This document shows positions 50,947 through 59,894 of a DNA stretch of 64,000 nt, piece by piece (within the stretch, counting starts at the first letter, position 1; every line of letters starts with the position of its first letter). This DNA is from JACMLD01 sp038207265. GTDB lineage: Bacteria; Bacteroidota; Bacteroidia; Chitinophagales; Chitinophagaceae. The translations under genes and the position numbers were made by a program. The notes beneath the pieces are model-generated. The model searched no databases and was not told the origin of the DNA. It saw nothing but the letters and a program-made list of their open reading frames with translations. The stretch spans positions 1-64,000 of the forward strand of contig JBBQZZ010000001.1 of NCBI GenBank assembly GCA_038207265.1, given 5' to 3'.

Positions 50947-51241
50947 AAAGCAAGCGTTTGTTTATAGTGCCCAAATTATATGCCTGCTTTCCTCTGCGTG
51001 TAATATCTGATTTTGTAGAAGAAAATGGGCAGCCTGTAGAACCAGCATGTTTCATAAAATAAGCGTGTTTCATAAAATAACAGGCTTTATAGACCTCAGC
51101 AGAAATGATTTAATTAAATCAATTTAGCGGTTGTTTTCATTATGATAATTTCACAGCATTAAATCATTAAAAATCAAAAATTCATACGCCTAAAAGGACT
51201 TCGTAAATTGGCATTTCCCCCTTATCTTTGCCACCTTAAAA
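50947..51241. promoter_or_regulatory. Divergent leader region with a 15-bp tandem repeat and the pdhA -7 element
   Basis: TGTTTCATAAAATAA occurs at 51048-51062 and again at 51066-51080, a direct repeat with an 18-bp period (nearly two helical turns) that could bind a regulator. TATCTTTG at 51223-51230 matches TAnnTTTG and probably drives pdhA. Confidence 0.45.
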
Positions 51242-52249
51242 TTGGAAACGCCCGTGGCTACAAAATTCTCCAGAGAAACATACCTGTACTGGTACGAGTT
51301 AATGCAACTCATCCGCCAGTTTGAACTACTGTCTGAAGAAAAATATAAAATGGAGGGTAAAATCCGCGGATTTTATCACGCCTATATTGGCCAGGAAGCT
51401 ATTGCCGCGGGCTGTATGACGGCTACCCGCCCGGAAGATCCATTTATTACAAGTTATCGTGACCATGGTTTAGCCCTTTCAAAAGGAGTGAGTGCTAATG
51501 CTTGTATGGCAGAATTGTATGGTAAAGCAACAGGTTGCGCAAAGGGAAAAGGCGGTAGCATGCACTTTTTTGGAAAGGATGTAAATTTTTATGGTGGTCA
51601 TGGAATTGTAGGTGCGCAGATTGGAACCGGTGCCGGCCTGGCATTTGCGGAAAAATACAAAGGCACAGACAATGTAAGTCTTACTTTTTTTGGGGATGGG
51701 GCCGCGCGCCAGGGTATGGTGAACGAAGTATTCAATATTGCAATGACCTGGAAATTACCAGTGATTTTTATATGCGAAAACAACCGGTATTCCATGGGGA
51801 CTTCTGTAGAAAGAACTTCCAATGTAGTTGATATTTATAAACTGGCCGATGCGTTTGAAATGCCCGCAGATTCTGTTGATGGCATGAGTTGTGAAGCCGT
51901 ACACGAAGGCGTTGCCCGTGCAGTTAAAAGAGCCAGGGAAGGCGGTGGACCAACATTACTTGAAATAAAAACTTATCGTTATAAAGGGCATTCCATTTCC
52001 GATCCGCAGAAATACCGTACCAAAGAAGAAGTTGAAGAATACAAACAGCGTGATCCCATACAACAGATACAGGGCACTATTATAAAAAACAAACTCGCTA
52101 CACAGGCGGATTTGGACGCTATCAATAAAAGAGTTCAGGATGTGGTAAATGAATCGGTAAAATTTGCGGAAGAAAGTCCATGGCCGGCAGATGATGAAGT
52201 ACTGAAAGATGTTTACATGGATAAAAACTATCCTTTCATAATAGATTGA
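51242..52249 (+). CDS. pdhA: Pyruvate dehydrogenase E1 component, alpha subunit
   Basis: The 335-residue product has the thiamine-diphosphate motif from GDGAARQGMVNEVFN (151) to CENN (181). It also has the E1-alpha elements FYHAYIGQEAIAAGCMTATR, SYRDHGLALSKGVSANACM, GKGGSMHFFGK, and the loop YRYKGHSISDPQKYRTKEE that in eukaryotes carries the regulatory serine. With E1-beta it decarboxylates pyruvate and passes the acetyl group to E2. E1-beta and E2 are not adjacent. The frame opens with TTG at 51242, but GTG 51254 (giving MATKFSRETYLYW) fits the family better; the promoter distance allows either. Followed 53 nt later by a TPR gene. Confidence 0.95.
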   Translation: METPVATKFSRETYLYWYELMQLIRQFELLSEEKYKMEGKIRGFYHAYIGQEAIAAGCMTATRPEDPFITSYRDHGLALSKGVSANACMAELYGKATGCAKGKGGSMHFFGKDVNFYGGHGIVGAQIGTGAGLAFAEKYKGTDNVSLTFFGDGAARQGMVNEVFNIAMTWKLPVIFICENNRYSMGTSVERTSNVVDIYKLADAFEMPADSVDGMSCEAVHEGVARAVKRAREGGGPTLLEIKTYRYKGHSISDPQKYRTKEEVEEYKQRDPIQQIQGTIIKNKLATQADLDAINKRVQDVVNESVKFAEESPWPADDEVLKDVYMDKNYPFIID

Positions 52250-52302
52250 TTGGATTGAAATTGAAATGACAAGGCCTTTTATAAAAACAGATTACAAATA
52301 TC

Positions 52303-52977
52303 ATGACAGAAAAAAATCAGGTAGTGGTTCCCGAAACAAATGATGCGGTTGATAAAGTAACAGGCTTCTGGTATCAATACAGCAAACAAATATTAATTGG
52401 CATTGCTGCGATCGTTGTTATAGGCGGGGCTATTTTTGGGTACAGCTATTTTATTTCCGCGCCCAATGAAAAAAAGGCCACTGAATCGATGCGATATGCG
52501 GAAGAATATTTCAGGCAGGATTCTGTCAGACTTGCATTGGATGGAGACAATCTCAACCCGGGTTTTCTTAAAATCATCAGCAAATACGGCAGCACCAAAG
52601 CTGGAAACCTTGCACATTTTTATGCCGGTAGTTGCTACATAAAAATGGGCGACTTTAAAAACGCAATAAAACACCTGCAGGATTTTTCTACTTCAGAACC
52701 ATTGGTAAAAGCCAGGGCCAAGTCATTATTAGCGGATGCAAACAGCGAACTCGGTCAGAAGGAAGAAGCGGCGAAACTGTATAAAGAAGCGGGAACCTTA
52801 TTTGATAAGGATGATTTTTTCAGTCCTCAATATTTATTCCGTGCCGGGTATTTATATGAAAGCATGGGCAAAACCAAGGATGCGATTGAAATGTACCAAC
52901 TAATAAAAGAAAAATATCCTCAATACAAAGAATACGATATAGACAAATACCTGGGCCGACTGGGTTCTGTTGAGTAA
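52303..52977 (+). CDS. Membrane-anchored tetratricopeptide repeat protein (YfgM-like)
   Basis: The 224-residue product has a short cytosolic N-terminus, one membrane helix (QILIGIAAIVVIGGAIFGYS, about 29-48) and three to four TPR units in the periplasm (TKAGNLAHFYAGSCYIKMGD, KARAKSLLADANSELGQKEE, PQYLFRAGYLYESMGKTKDA). The architecture matches YfgM/TPR_21 proteins, which in E. coli associate with the Sec translocon and periplasmic chaperones. Its position directly before ribH (10 nt) is recurrent in Bacteroidota. Confidence 0.9.
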   Translation: MTEKNQVVVPETNDAVDKVTGFWYQYSKQILIGIAAIVVIGGAIFGYSYFISAPNEKKATESMRYAEEYFRQDSVRLALDGDNLNPGFLKIISKYGSTKAGNLAHFYAGSCYIKMGDFKNAIKHLQDFSTSEPLVKARAKSLLADANSELGQKEEAAKLYKEAGTLFDKDDFFSPQYLFRAGYLYESMGKTKDAIEMYQLIKEKYPQYKEYDIDKYLGRLGSVE

Positions 52978-52987
52978 TCAATAAATT

Positions 52988-53503
52988 ATGGCTGAAGTAA
53001 GCAACAGTAAATTATTGGAAACTACAGGCATTCTTTTAAAGGATGCCTGTATTGTTATAGTCCGAACGGAATGGAATGCAGGCATCGTTGATAAGCTTGA
53101 AGAAGGGTGCAAAAAAAGTCTTATCGCACAGGGAATTGAAAAAATAATCGATATTACTGTACCGGGCGCTTTTGAAATACCTTTCATTGTAAAAAATTAC
53201 TGGGAAGCCAATAAATACCGTGAGCATCGTCCGCATGCATTCATTACATTGGGTTGCGTGCTGAGAGGCGATACACCGCATTTTGACTATGTGTGCAAAG
53301 CGGTTACAGACGGTGTATTGCAACTTAATCTACAGTTACCCGTACCCGTTATATTTGGAATACTCACGGTAAATAACCAGCAGCAGGCAGACGAAAGAAC
53401 AGGTGGCAAGCACGGACATAAGGGAGAAGAAGCAGCCATCACCGCAATAAAAATGATATTCTTGCAAAAATCTTTTCTCCCACCCTCAAAAGGCGTAAAA
53501 TGA
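52988..53503 (+). CDS. ribH: 6,7-dimethyl-8-ribityllumazine synthase
   Basis: The 171-residue product has the lumazine-synthase motifs VRTEWNAGIVDKLEEG (substrate aromatic residue), ITVPGAFEIPFIVKNY, and GCVLRGDTPHFDYVCKAVTD with the catalytic His. PVIFGILTVNNQQQADERTG and KHGHKGEEAAITAIKM also fit. It condenses the ribityl-pyrimidine intermediate with dihydroxybutanone phosphate in riboflavin synthesis and forms 60-mer or pentamer assemblies. No FMN riboswitch is seen, and the gene lies inside an operon. It overlaps the next gene by 4 nt (ATGA). Confidence 0.97.
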   Translation: MAEVSNSKLLETTGILLKDACIVIVRTEWNAGIVDKLEEGCKKSLIAQGIEKIIDITVPGAFEIPFIVKNYWEANKYREHRPHAFITLGCVLRGDTPHFDYVCKAVTDGVLQLNLQLPVPVIFGILTVNNQQQADERTGGKHGHKGEEAAITAIKMIFLQKSFLPPSKGVK

Positions 53504-54219
53504 CGGTACAATTATTTATACCTTGTTTTGTAGATCAGCTTTATCCAAATACCGCGTTCAACATGGTAAAAGTGCTGAAGAAAGCCGGATGTACGGTGCA
53601 GTACAATACCAATCAAACATGTTGTGGTCAACCGGCTTTTAATGCAGGGTTCTGGGATGATGCCAAAGATGTATGCAGCAAATTCATAAAGGATTTTAAA
53701 GGGGCAGATTTCGTTGTTGCACCCAGCGCAAGTTGTGTTGGTTTTGTACGAAACTATTATTCAAAACTTTTTGATAACTCTTCTTTACACAACGATGTAA
53801 AAGATTTGCAAAAAAGAACTTTCGAATTTTCTGAATTCCTGGTCAATGTGCTGAAGATCGAAGATTTTGGTGCAACCTTGAAAGGAAAAGCAACTTACCA
53901 CGACAGTTGTGCAGGATTGAGGGAATGCAAGATTAAACAAGAGCCCAGGAAGTTATTGGGTAATGTTAAAGGGCTTGAATTAATTGAGATGAATGATGTT
54001 GAAACCTGCTGCGGTTTTGGGGGAACATTTGCGGTGAAATTCGAACCCATATCCATCAGTATGGCTGACCAAAAAGTAACGAATGCACTGGCAACCGGTG
54101 CAGATTATATTATTTCTACAGATCTTTCGTGCCTTATGCACATCGACGGATATATCCGGCACAAGGAGCTTAACCTAAAGACTATGCACATTGCCGACGT
54201 ACTGGCTGTCAATCTTTAA
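53500..54219 (+). CDS. Fe-S protein of the LutA/YkgE (CCG-domain) family
   Basis: The 239-residue product has two CCG domains with cysteine clusters PCFVDQLYPN, TCCGQPAFNAGFW, HDSCAGLRECKIKQEP and VETCCGFGGTFAVKF. This is the LutA/GlcF-C-terminal pattern that binds a [4Fe-4S]-type cluster in lactate or glycolate oxidation. LutB and LutC partners are not adjacent, so an oxidase role is uncertain. It is a cytoplasmic electron-transfer subunit by family. It overlaps ribH by 4 nt and is therefore translationally coupled. Confidence 0.92.
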   Translation: MTVQLFIPCFVDQLYPNTAFNMVKVLKKAGCTVQYNTNQTCCGQPAFNAGFWDDAKDVCSKFIKDFKGADFVVAPSASCVGFVRNYYSKLFDNSSLHNDVKDLQKRTFEFSEFLVNVLKIEDFGATLKGKATYHDSCAGLRECKIKQEPRKLLGNVKGLELIEMNDVETCCGFGGTFAVKFEPISISMADQKVTNALATGADYIISTDLSCLMHIDGYIRHKELNLKTMHIADVLAVNL

Positions 54220-54304
54220 GTAGGGGCAGGATTGATAACTCCATGTGCTTACCTTCAGATAAACTAATTCACACCCTTTTACGTAAATACTTCAAACTAA
54301 ACGT

Positions 54305-55594
54305 GTGAAAAAAATTATCCCAGTTTTAGCATTATTCATGCTTTGTATTTCTTGTAACCGACAGCATACAATTATTGTTGATCAGGCATATACCGATAGC
54401 CTATTGCAGCATTATGAAACACCATCTTCTGCAAAAAACACGGAAGTTGAAATGCAGTTCTGGAAAAACAGGATAGACCCTAACCAAGCAGGAATTGTCA
54501 GCGAATCAAAATATGCGTCCACCCTTATCAGCCGTTTTCACCAGTTTGGAGATATAAAAGATATTAAGATGGCTGATAGCGTTATGAGAAAAGTAAATGC
54601 TGACTTTAATTATAAAGAAGCTTCTCCCAACCTTACTTTAGCCGGTTATGCTATTTTACAACACCGGTTTAAGGAAGCAGATGCATACTTGCAAAAAGCA
54701 AGGGAGATTGGCTTAAAAAGATATGAATCATTAACCGTTTCTTTTGATGTGGATTTTGAATTGGGCAGGTATAGCAATGCGGCGTTGTATGTAAAACAAT
54801 TACAACCGGAAGCAGACTATGGCTATTATTTTCGTCGCTCCAAACTGGATCATCTTAATGGAAATATGGACAGCGCCATACAGGCCATGTTAAAAGCAGC
54901 TGAACTGGCAGAATCTTCAGAATATCTTAAGTGCGTGGCTTTATCAAACGCAGCTGATTTGTATATACATGCGGGTGAATTACAAAAGGCGGGTGATTTA
55001 TATAAACAATGTATAAGGATGAACAGCGCCGATTACCATAGTATTACTGGCTTAGGATGGATTGCCCTGGTGCACGATAAAAATGATTCACTCGCGGAGC
55101 AAATTTTTCAATTCGTACATACGAAAAGTAAATTACCCGACCCATTATTCAAATTATACCAGATGGCGCAGGGGAGGGGAGATAGTGTTTTGGAGGCAAA
55201 GTATGCCAGTGAATTTGCTGCACGCGCTACAGATACCATCTATGGTAATATGTACAACAAATATTTAATTGAAATTTGCACCGGTATTCTGCATGATCCC
55301 GCCAAAGCTGAAATTCTTGCAAAAAATGAATTGAGTAACCGCAATACCGCACAAACCAATGCATGGTATGCTTTTAGTTTATTTTGCAATCATAAAAATG
55401 AGGAAGCATACAAAGTATACCAACAATCGGTTTCCGGAAAACCATTGGAAGGCCTGGAATTGTACTGGATGGGGAAATTAATGCAGGGGCTGGCAAAAGG
55501 GTATAATGCACAGGAGTTTTTTAAAGCGGCCAATAAAAATTATTATGATTTAAGTCCTGCCATGCAGGCAGATCTGAAAAAGATATCAGGTTAA
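54305..55594 (+). CDS. Lipoprotein with tetratricopeptide repeats
   Basis: The GTG start gives MKKIIPVLALFMLCISCNRQ, a lipoprotein signal with lipobox-like CISC. The 429-residue mature chain is helical repeat throughout (LAGYAILQHRFKEADAYLQK, ALSNAADLYIHAGELQKAGD, NAWYAFSLFCNHKNEEAYKV), matching loosely spaced TPRs. It is probably anchored in the outer membrane or periplasmic face as a protein-binding scaffold; the ligand is unknown. Its 3' end overlaps the convergent HupE gene by 9 nt. Confidence 0.88.
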   Translation: MKKIIPVLALFMLCISCNRQHTIIVDQAYTDSLLQHYETPSSAKNTEVEMQFWKNRIDPNQAGIVSESKYASTLISRFHQFGDIKDIKMADSVMRKVNADFNYKEASPNLTLAGYAILQHRFKEADAYLQKAREIGLKRYESLTVSFDVDFELGRYSNAALYVKQLQPEADYGYYFRRSKLDHLNGNMDSAIQAMLKAAELAESSEYLKCVALSNAADLYIHAGELQKAGDLYKQCIRMNSADYHSITGLGWIALVHDKNDSLAEQIFQFVHTKSKLPDPLFKLYQMAQGRGDSVLEAKYASEFAARATDTIYGNMYNKYLIEICTGILHDPAKAEILAKNELSNRNTAQTNAWYAFSLFCNHKNEEAYKVYQQSVSGKPLEGLELYWMGKLMQGLAKGYNAQEFFKAANKNYYDLSPAMQADLKKISG

Positions 55595-56266
55595 TCGCTG
55601 TACGGTCCACACTGCAGCAATAATGGCGATCATCACTGAGATGGGAATTACAATCGTTTTTCTATAAAAAGGTTTATTGCCGAACCATTTTGCCAACACG
55701 AAAAAAGCCAGCAGGATTACCGTTAGTTGCCCTAGTTCAACCCCCACATTAAACATAACCAGGGAAAGCAGGTAAGCGTTTTGTGGCAACCCCATTTCTG
55801 CCAATGCACTGGCAAAGCCAAGACCATGCACCAATCCAAATAAAAAAACAACGGCAATGCGAGATGTTTTTAACCGGGGTGAAAAAATATTTTCTAATGC
55901 CACATACATAATTGACAATGCAATTAGTGGTTCAATAATTTTCGCCGGTGGTGTAATGATATGATACATGGCCAGTCCCAACGTTACAGAATGAGCAATG
56001 GTGAAAGCGGTGGCCTGCCATAGTACGGGTTTTAATTTCGGACTCAGCAGGAACAAACTCAGGATAAATAAAATATGATCGAAGCCTAAAGGAAGAATAT
56101 GTTTATAGCCAAGAAGCAGGTATACAATAGCGGTATCTGTTTTTGACATTTTTTCCAGCTCGCCTACTACGGCATGCGCCCATAGTGGCTGACTTGATAT
56201 TACACTAAATAAAATCAAGAATCCTATCCTGGCAAATAATGTGAGTGAGAAGAAAGTTTTTTTCAT
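55586..56266 (-). CDS. HupE/UreJ-family membrane protein
   Basis: The 226-residue product has a signal/first helix (FFSLTLFARIGFLILFSVIS), then five or six membrane segments. The family signature is GYKHILPLGFDHILFILSLF (His/Asp-rich), followed by AFTIAHSVTLGLAMYHII and FGLVHGLGFASALAEMGLP. The conserved histidines fit HupE/UreJ, nickel/cobalt permeases in hydrogenase and urease clusters. No hydrogenase or urease gene is in the window. It starts 8 nt after the TonB-receptor gene, so it may move a metal delivered by that receptor across the inner membrane (inference). Confidence 0.92.
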   Translation of the reverse strand: MKKTFFSLTLFARIGFLILFSVISSQPLWAHAVVGELEKMSKTDTAIVYLLLGYKHILPLGFDHILFILSLFLLSPKLKPVLWQATAFTIAHSVTLGLAMYHIITPPAKIIEPLIALSIMYVALENIFSPRLKTSRIAVVFLFGLVHGLGFASALAEMGLPQNAYLLSLVMFNVGVELGQLTVILLAFFVLAKWFGNKPFYRKTIVIPISVMIAIIAAVWTVQRLT

Positions 56267-56274
56267 TCTGTAAA

Positions 56275-58554
56275 TTAAAATTTTATACTAAAACTTAGTT
56301 TCGCAGCAAAGGGCGTACCCGGCGTAAAACAAACTTCATCGACAGACTGTGGTTCATTTTTTAAACGGCTCTCTGTATCAAATTGTGTTTCTTTCCATTT
56401 GGTATTTAAAACATTATTCACTACCAGGCCAATTTCATAATTATTTTTTGAATAATTAATTACTGCGTCTGTGATAAAATATCCTTTTGCTGAAAGGCTG
56501 TAATCTTTATTGGCAGAACGGTCACCCACAAACCGGTAACGAAAACTTCCGTTGAATCCATTTTTATTGGTATAGGTAATACCGGCACTGCTGGTCCATA
56601 CGGGTGCCAGCGGTATATAATCCGCCCCTTTTATTTCACTAATAGCACGACCATGTGCATAATTTACATCAACATCAAAATACAATGATTTCACTGGTTC
56701 ATAACGGCCCGAAAAATCAAATCCAACGCGGCGGGTTTTACCGCTGAACTCCACAAAGCCGCCGTCTCCGCTATAAACAAATTCCTGCTGCAGGTAGATG
56801 TACCAGACAGCCGCGTTAATAATTACATTTTTAGCGGGTTTAAATACCGTACCAATGTCTGAACTATAAACAGAAGGTAATACCTGGTAACCATGTTGCA
56901 CTACCACCGCTCTTGTATCATTTGAATGAAACCCTCTGCCTGTTGTAATATAGAATTGCAAGCCATCATTTACACGGTAGTAAAGGTTTAGCTTGGGACT
57001 AACCGTATTCGCATTGGCTTTATAAATGCCCATACCGGGCAGTGTAGCATCAGTAGCAAGTTTATTATTGTACTTATTATAGAACTGATCAAAACGAAGA
57101 CCAGCATTAATACTAAAGTGTTCATTGAATTTAAATGTTTCACTTAAATAAGGAGATATTGATAATTCTGTAATGTCACCCAACTTTATTCTGTCTAAGA
57201 GGGTAAATCGATCTAACGTATGGGATAGTTCAGAATTTTTTGTGATATCTGATCTAATTTGCAGACCGGCTTCTGTAGTTAGTCTGGTAGCACCGAAGTA
57301 AGAGATATGATTATAGCTTCCATTGTAACCCATTAAATTCCTGGCCTCTTTCTGGCGTATCTCATCACCATTTGAAGTATCAACCAGGAAGAAAGTAAAA
57401 TTGGTATGCAGATCAAAATGAGAATTGGAATAATACAATTGATTTTTTATAAAATCCCCGTTGGCAAAAGAAGTAAGCAATTGCGCATTTATATTAGTGC
57501 GGTATGTAATGCCACCTTCATAGGGATCGATGGCTCCGTAAAAACCAATCAGGCCTTTATCAACCGCCCGATCCGGTATTTGCCCGGAAGCATCCCATTT
57601 ACTCCAGAAAGTATTGGCTGATAAAGTAAGGTAACTATGCGACGATATCCTGCCGTTGTATTTTGTAAATAAATTAAAGCGTTTAAAATGTTGGGGGTTA
57701 TCAAAATAGGCGTCTGAATATCTATATTCCGACGCTACATACCAGGATTGCGGTTTTTCCCTCGCTTTTGCATTCAGCAAATTAAACATACCTAATCCGC
57801 GGAATGTATTAAATTGTCCGCCTTCTAATTTGATAAGATTGTTATTAATCGCATTCCTCGTATTAAAATCTACAGAACCTGTTGTCGCAAAATCACCTTT
57901 ACCCGCTGTATACGGTCCTTTTTTAAAATCTACATTTTCTATTGTTTCTGGTATAATAAAATGGCTGTCCGCAAAACCCTGCCCGTGCGCATGCGATACC
58001 ATGTTTATTGGCAATCCATCTACATCGAGCCTGAAATCTGTGCCGTGATCAGCATCGAAGCCGCGTAAAAAAATCTGTTCGGCCTTGCCACCGCCCTGGT
58101 GCTGGCCAATAACTATACCGGGTATAATGCGCAATACTTCCTGCGAATTATTTACACCCCGCATAGCAATATCTGTTTTACTAATCACCTTATACATGTC
58201 ACCTGCATGTGCAGACACCGTTACTTCTTTTAATTCTACGGTTTGCGACTGTAATGAAATACTATAATTAGATTTTTTCAGGTCTGATAGTGAAATTATT
58301 TTTATTTCATATCCGATAGAAGACACCTGCAAACTGCTTGTAGTTTCTTTCGTTTGTTTAAAAATAAAATTCCCCAATTGATCAGTAACGCCAGAAACTT
58401 TTTCCGGTAATAATAGCACGGTTACGCCTTCTAGTGGTTGGTGATTGGCTGCATCAATAACTTTGCCTTTGACAATAGTTTGCGCATTGGTAAAATATCC
58501 GATACTAAGAAAGCTTAATAGCAGCATACAAACACGGCAATGTATATATTTCAT
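56275..58554 (-). CDS. TonB-dependent outer-membrane receptor coupled to HupE
   Basis: The product has 759 residues with a signal peptide (VCMLLLSFLSIGYFTNAQTI), a carboxypeptidase-regulatory-like domain (about 28-110), and a plug. The plug has SKTDIAMRGVNNSQEVLRII, the His-rich loop MVSHAHGQGFADSHFIIPE, and VDFKKGPYTAGKGDFATTG. The barrel ends TPFAAKLSFSIKF. Such receptors import metal chelates or cofactors with TonB energy. The tight coupling (8 nt) to a HupE/UreJ permease and a His-rich small protein upstream point to a metal such as nickel or cobalt. No cobalamin riboswitch was recognised in the 205-nt leader. Confidence 0.93.
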   Translation of the reverse strand: MKYIHCRVCMLLLSFLSIGYFTNAQTIVKGKVIDAANHQPLEGVTVLLLPEKVSGVTDQLGNFIFKQTKETTSSLQVSSIGYEIKIISLSDLKKSNYSISLQSQTVELKEVTVSAHAGDMYKVISKTDIAMRGVNNSQEVLRIIPGIVIGQHQGGGKAEQIFLRGFDADHGTDFRLDVDGLPINMVSHAHGQGFADSHFIIPETIENVDFKKGPYTAGKGDFATTGSVDFNTRNAINNNLIKLEGGQFNTFRGLGMFNLLNAKAREKPQSWYVASEYRYSDAYFDNPQHFKRFNLFTKYNGRISSHSYLTLSANTFWSKWDASGQIPDRAVDKGLIGFYGAIDPYEGGITYRTNINAQLLTSFANGDFIKNQLYYSNSHFDLHTNFTFFLVDTSNGDEIRQKEARNLMGYNGSYNHISYFGATRLTTEAGLQIRSDITKNSELSHTLDRFTLLDRIKLGDITELSISPYLSETFKFNEHFSINAGLRFDQFYNKYNNKLATDATLPGMGIYKANANTVSPKLNLYYRVNDGLQFYITTGRGFHSNDTRAVVVQHGYQVLPSVYSSDIGTVFKPAKNVIINAAVWYIYLQQEFVYSGDGGFVEFSGKTRRVGFDFSGRYEPVKSLYFDVDVNYAHGRAISEIKGADYIPLAPVWTSSAGITYTNKNGFNGSFRYRFVGDRSANKDYSLSAKGYFITDAVINYSKNNYEIGLVVNNVLNTKWKETQFDTESRLKNEPQSVDEVCFTPGTPFAAKLSFSIKF

Positions 58555-58759
58555 ACAATGAAATTTAAAATAATAATTCGTTTAAAAAATTGCAGCAACC
58601 GAATATGAATAATGCTGTAATTCTTAAAGTAACGGCTGTCCGTAGAATTTTAAATGAACATGTTCATCGGAACAATACTTATGTAGCAATAAGCAATTTA
58701 CTGCCGGGTACTATTTATACCCATACTTTTAAAATTCAGATAAGACAATCGCATAGAAG

Positions 58760-59119
58760 TTATGCCCTTGGAGGTAGAAAATCAGCATTCAAATGAGTAT
58801 GCAATAAACTAGAAGATGATATATGAAAACGCTTTTGTAAAAAGGGTGTAATTGAAAAGCTAAAGGAATCTGCAGCAATTAGATGTTCGGCAGCCACTTC
58901 GGATTTGGGAAGGTTTGCGTCTTTGTCCGGATAATTTCTTTTTGCTGCTTCCACGTTTTCGGAGTGGACATGGTACTTACCGTGCTCATAATGTACAGTT
59001 GCCATATGTTCTGAATACCAGAAGATATGGGCAATAGTATCGGAAATAGAAGGCAACAATGGTTTAAACACAATGGTTGTATAAGAAAAGAGGAGCAGGT
59101 ATAGTAATGCTTTTTTCAT
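58760..59119 (-). CDS. Small exported His-rich protein upstream of the TonB receptor
   Basis: The 119-residue product has a signal-type N-terminus (KALLYLLLFSYTTIVFKPLL), then HIFWYSEHMATVHYEHGKYH and VHSENVEAAKR, a histidine-rich stretch, and a C-terminus SLLHTHLNADFLPPRA. I do not recognise a named family. Position, size and metal-type residues parallel the DUF6660-like protein before the other TonB receptor at 11815. A metal-binding accessory role is inferred. Confidence 0.65.
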   Translation of the reverse strand: MKKALLYLLLFSYTTIVFKPLLPSISDTIAHIFWYSEHMATVHYEHGKYHVHSENVEAAKRNYPDKDANLPKSEVAAEHLIAADSFSFSITPFLQKRFHISSSSLLHTHLNADFLPPRA

Positions 59120-59245
59120 TTTTTCAACAACGAGCAGGAGTGTTTAAATTGGGAGCAATAATCTTCATTTCTATTTACGAACAGGTTTTACAATTAGATT
59201 TTTATATAAAGGCTAAATAGACAAATGTCTTTTAAAGAGTATAAA

Positions 59246-59283
59246 AATTAAAAAAAGCCGGAGTGTAAACCCCGGCCTTATTT
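59246..59283 (-). terminator. Rho-independent terminator after the DUF4331 pair
   Basis: On the minus strand GCCGG and CCGGC pair around GGTTTACACT and are followed by a run of seven T, 28 nt past the DUF4331 C-terminal gene. Confidence 0.8.
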
Positions 59284-59310
59284 CACAAAAAACTATAAAA
59301 ATATTAAATA

Positions 59311-59844
59311 TTACCAGGGGCTTGCCAGGTATGGGAATGTGGCAGAAAAAGCCTTATCATTCGCATTTACATGGTCACTGGTCAGGCCCGGATTGCCTTT
59401 ACCATCGGGTCCACCAAAAAGAAGTATAAGTTCCACATCAATAACGTCATCAGCCAATGTTCGGCCGGTTAGCACATTGGTGCCATCAAAAAATGTGGTG
59501 GTGCCGGTTGTTGATACATTCAGCACATCGGTTACCAACAATCCTGATAACACATCTGCCGTTTGTCCCAATGCATTTGTGGTATAACCGGGGTTCAATG
59601 CAGCAAGCCTGGCTTTAAATTTATTTAAAAACCTGCCAGACATCATAGTTGGAATGGTATTGTTAAAGGAATCTTTGGCTGCAGCGTCTACAAATACAGT
59701 GTTAATTGCCGGACGTGCCATTTGGTCTCCACCTTCGTAATAAACAACTGTGGCAGGTGTAGTTGCGGTGTCTTTTTTACAGGAAGCCACGGTTACAAGT
59801 AACACCGAGCTTACCAGAAATATATTGATGAATGTCTTTTTCAT
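59311..59844 (-). CDS. DUF4331 C-terminal half as a separate lipoprotein
   Basis: The 177-residue product has a lipoprotein signal (INIFLVSSVLLVTVASCKKD). The rest matches the second half of DUF4331: QMARPAINTVFVDAAAKDSF, MMSGRFLNKFKARLAALNPG, TGRTLADDVIDVELILLFGG, and the end HVNANDKAFSATFPYLASPW. In typical DUF4331 proteins this follows the N-terminal half in one chain. Here it is a separate gene, 50 nt after the N-terminal half, with its own export signal and lipid anchor. Function of the family is unknown. Confidence 0.85.
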   Translation of the reverse strand: MKKTFINIFLVSSVLLVTVASCKKDTATTPATVVYYEGGDQMARPAINTVFVDAAAKDSFNNTIPTMMSGRFLNKFKARLAALNPGYTTNALGQTADVLSGLLVTDVLNVSTTGTTTFFDGTNVLTGRTLADDVIDVELILLFGGPDGKGNPGLTSDHVNANDKAFSATFPYLASPW

Positions 59845-59894
59845 TATTATAATTTTTTAAAATTGAATGTTTTTTTCTTGATGTTTCAGGACTG

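Noticed and set aside
58590..58796. 68-codon plus-strand frame between the TonB receptor and the His-rich protein
   Set aside because: It overlaps the His-rich gene on the other strand, has no recognisable composition or leader, and lies in the receptor's 5' region.
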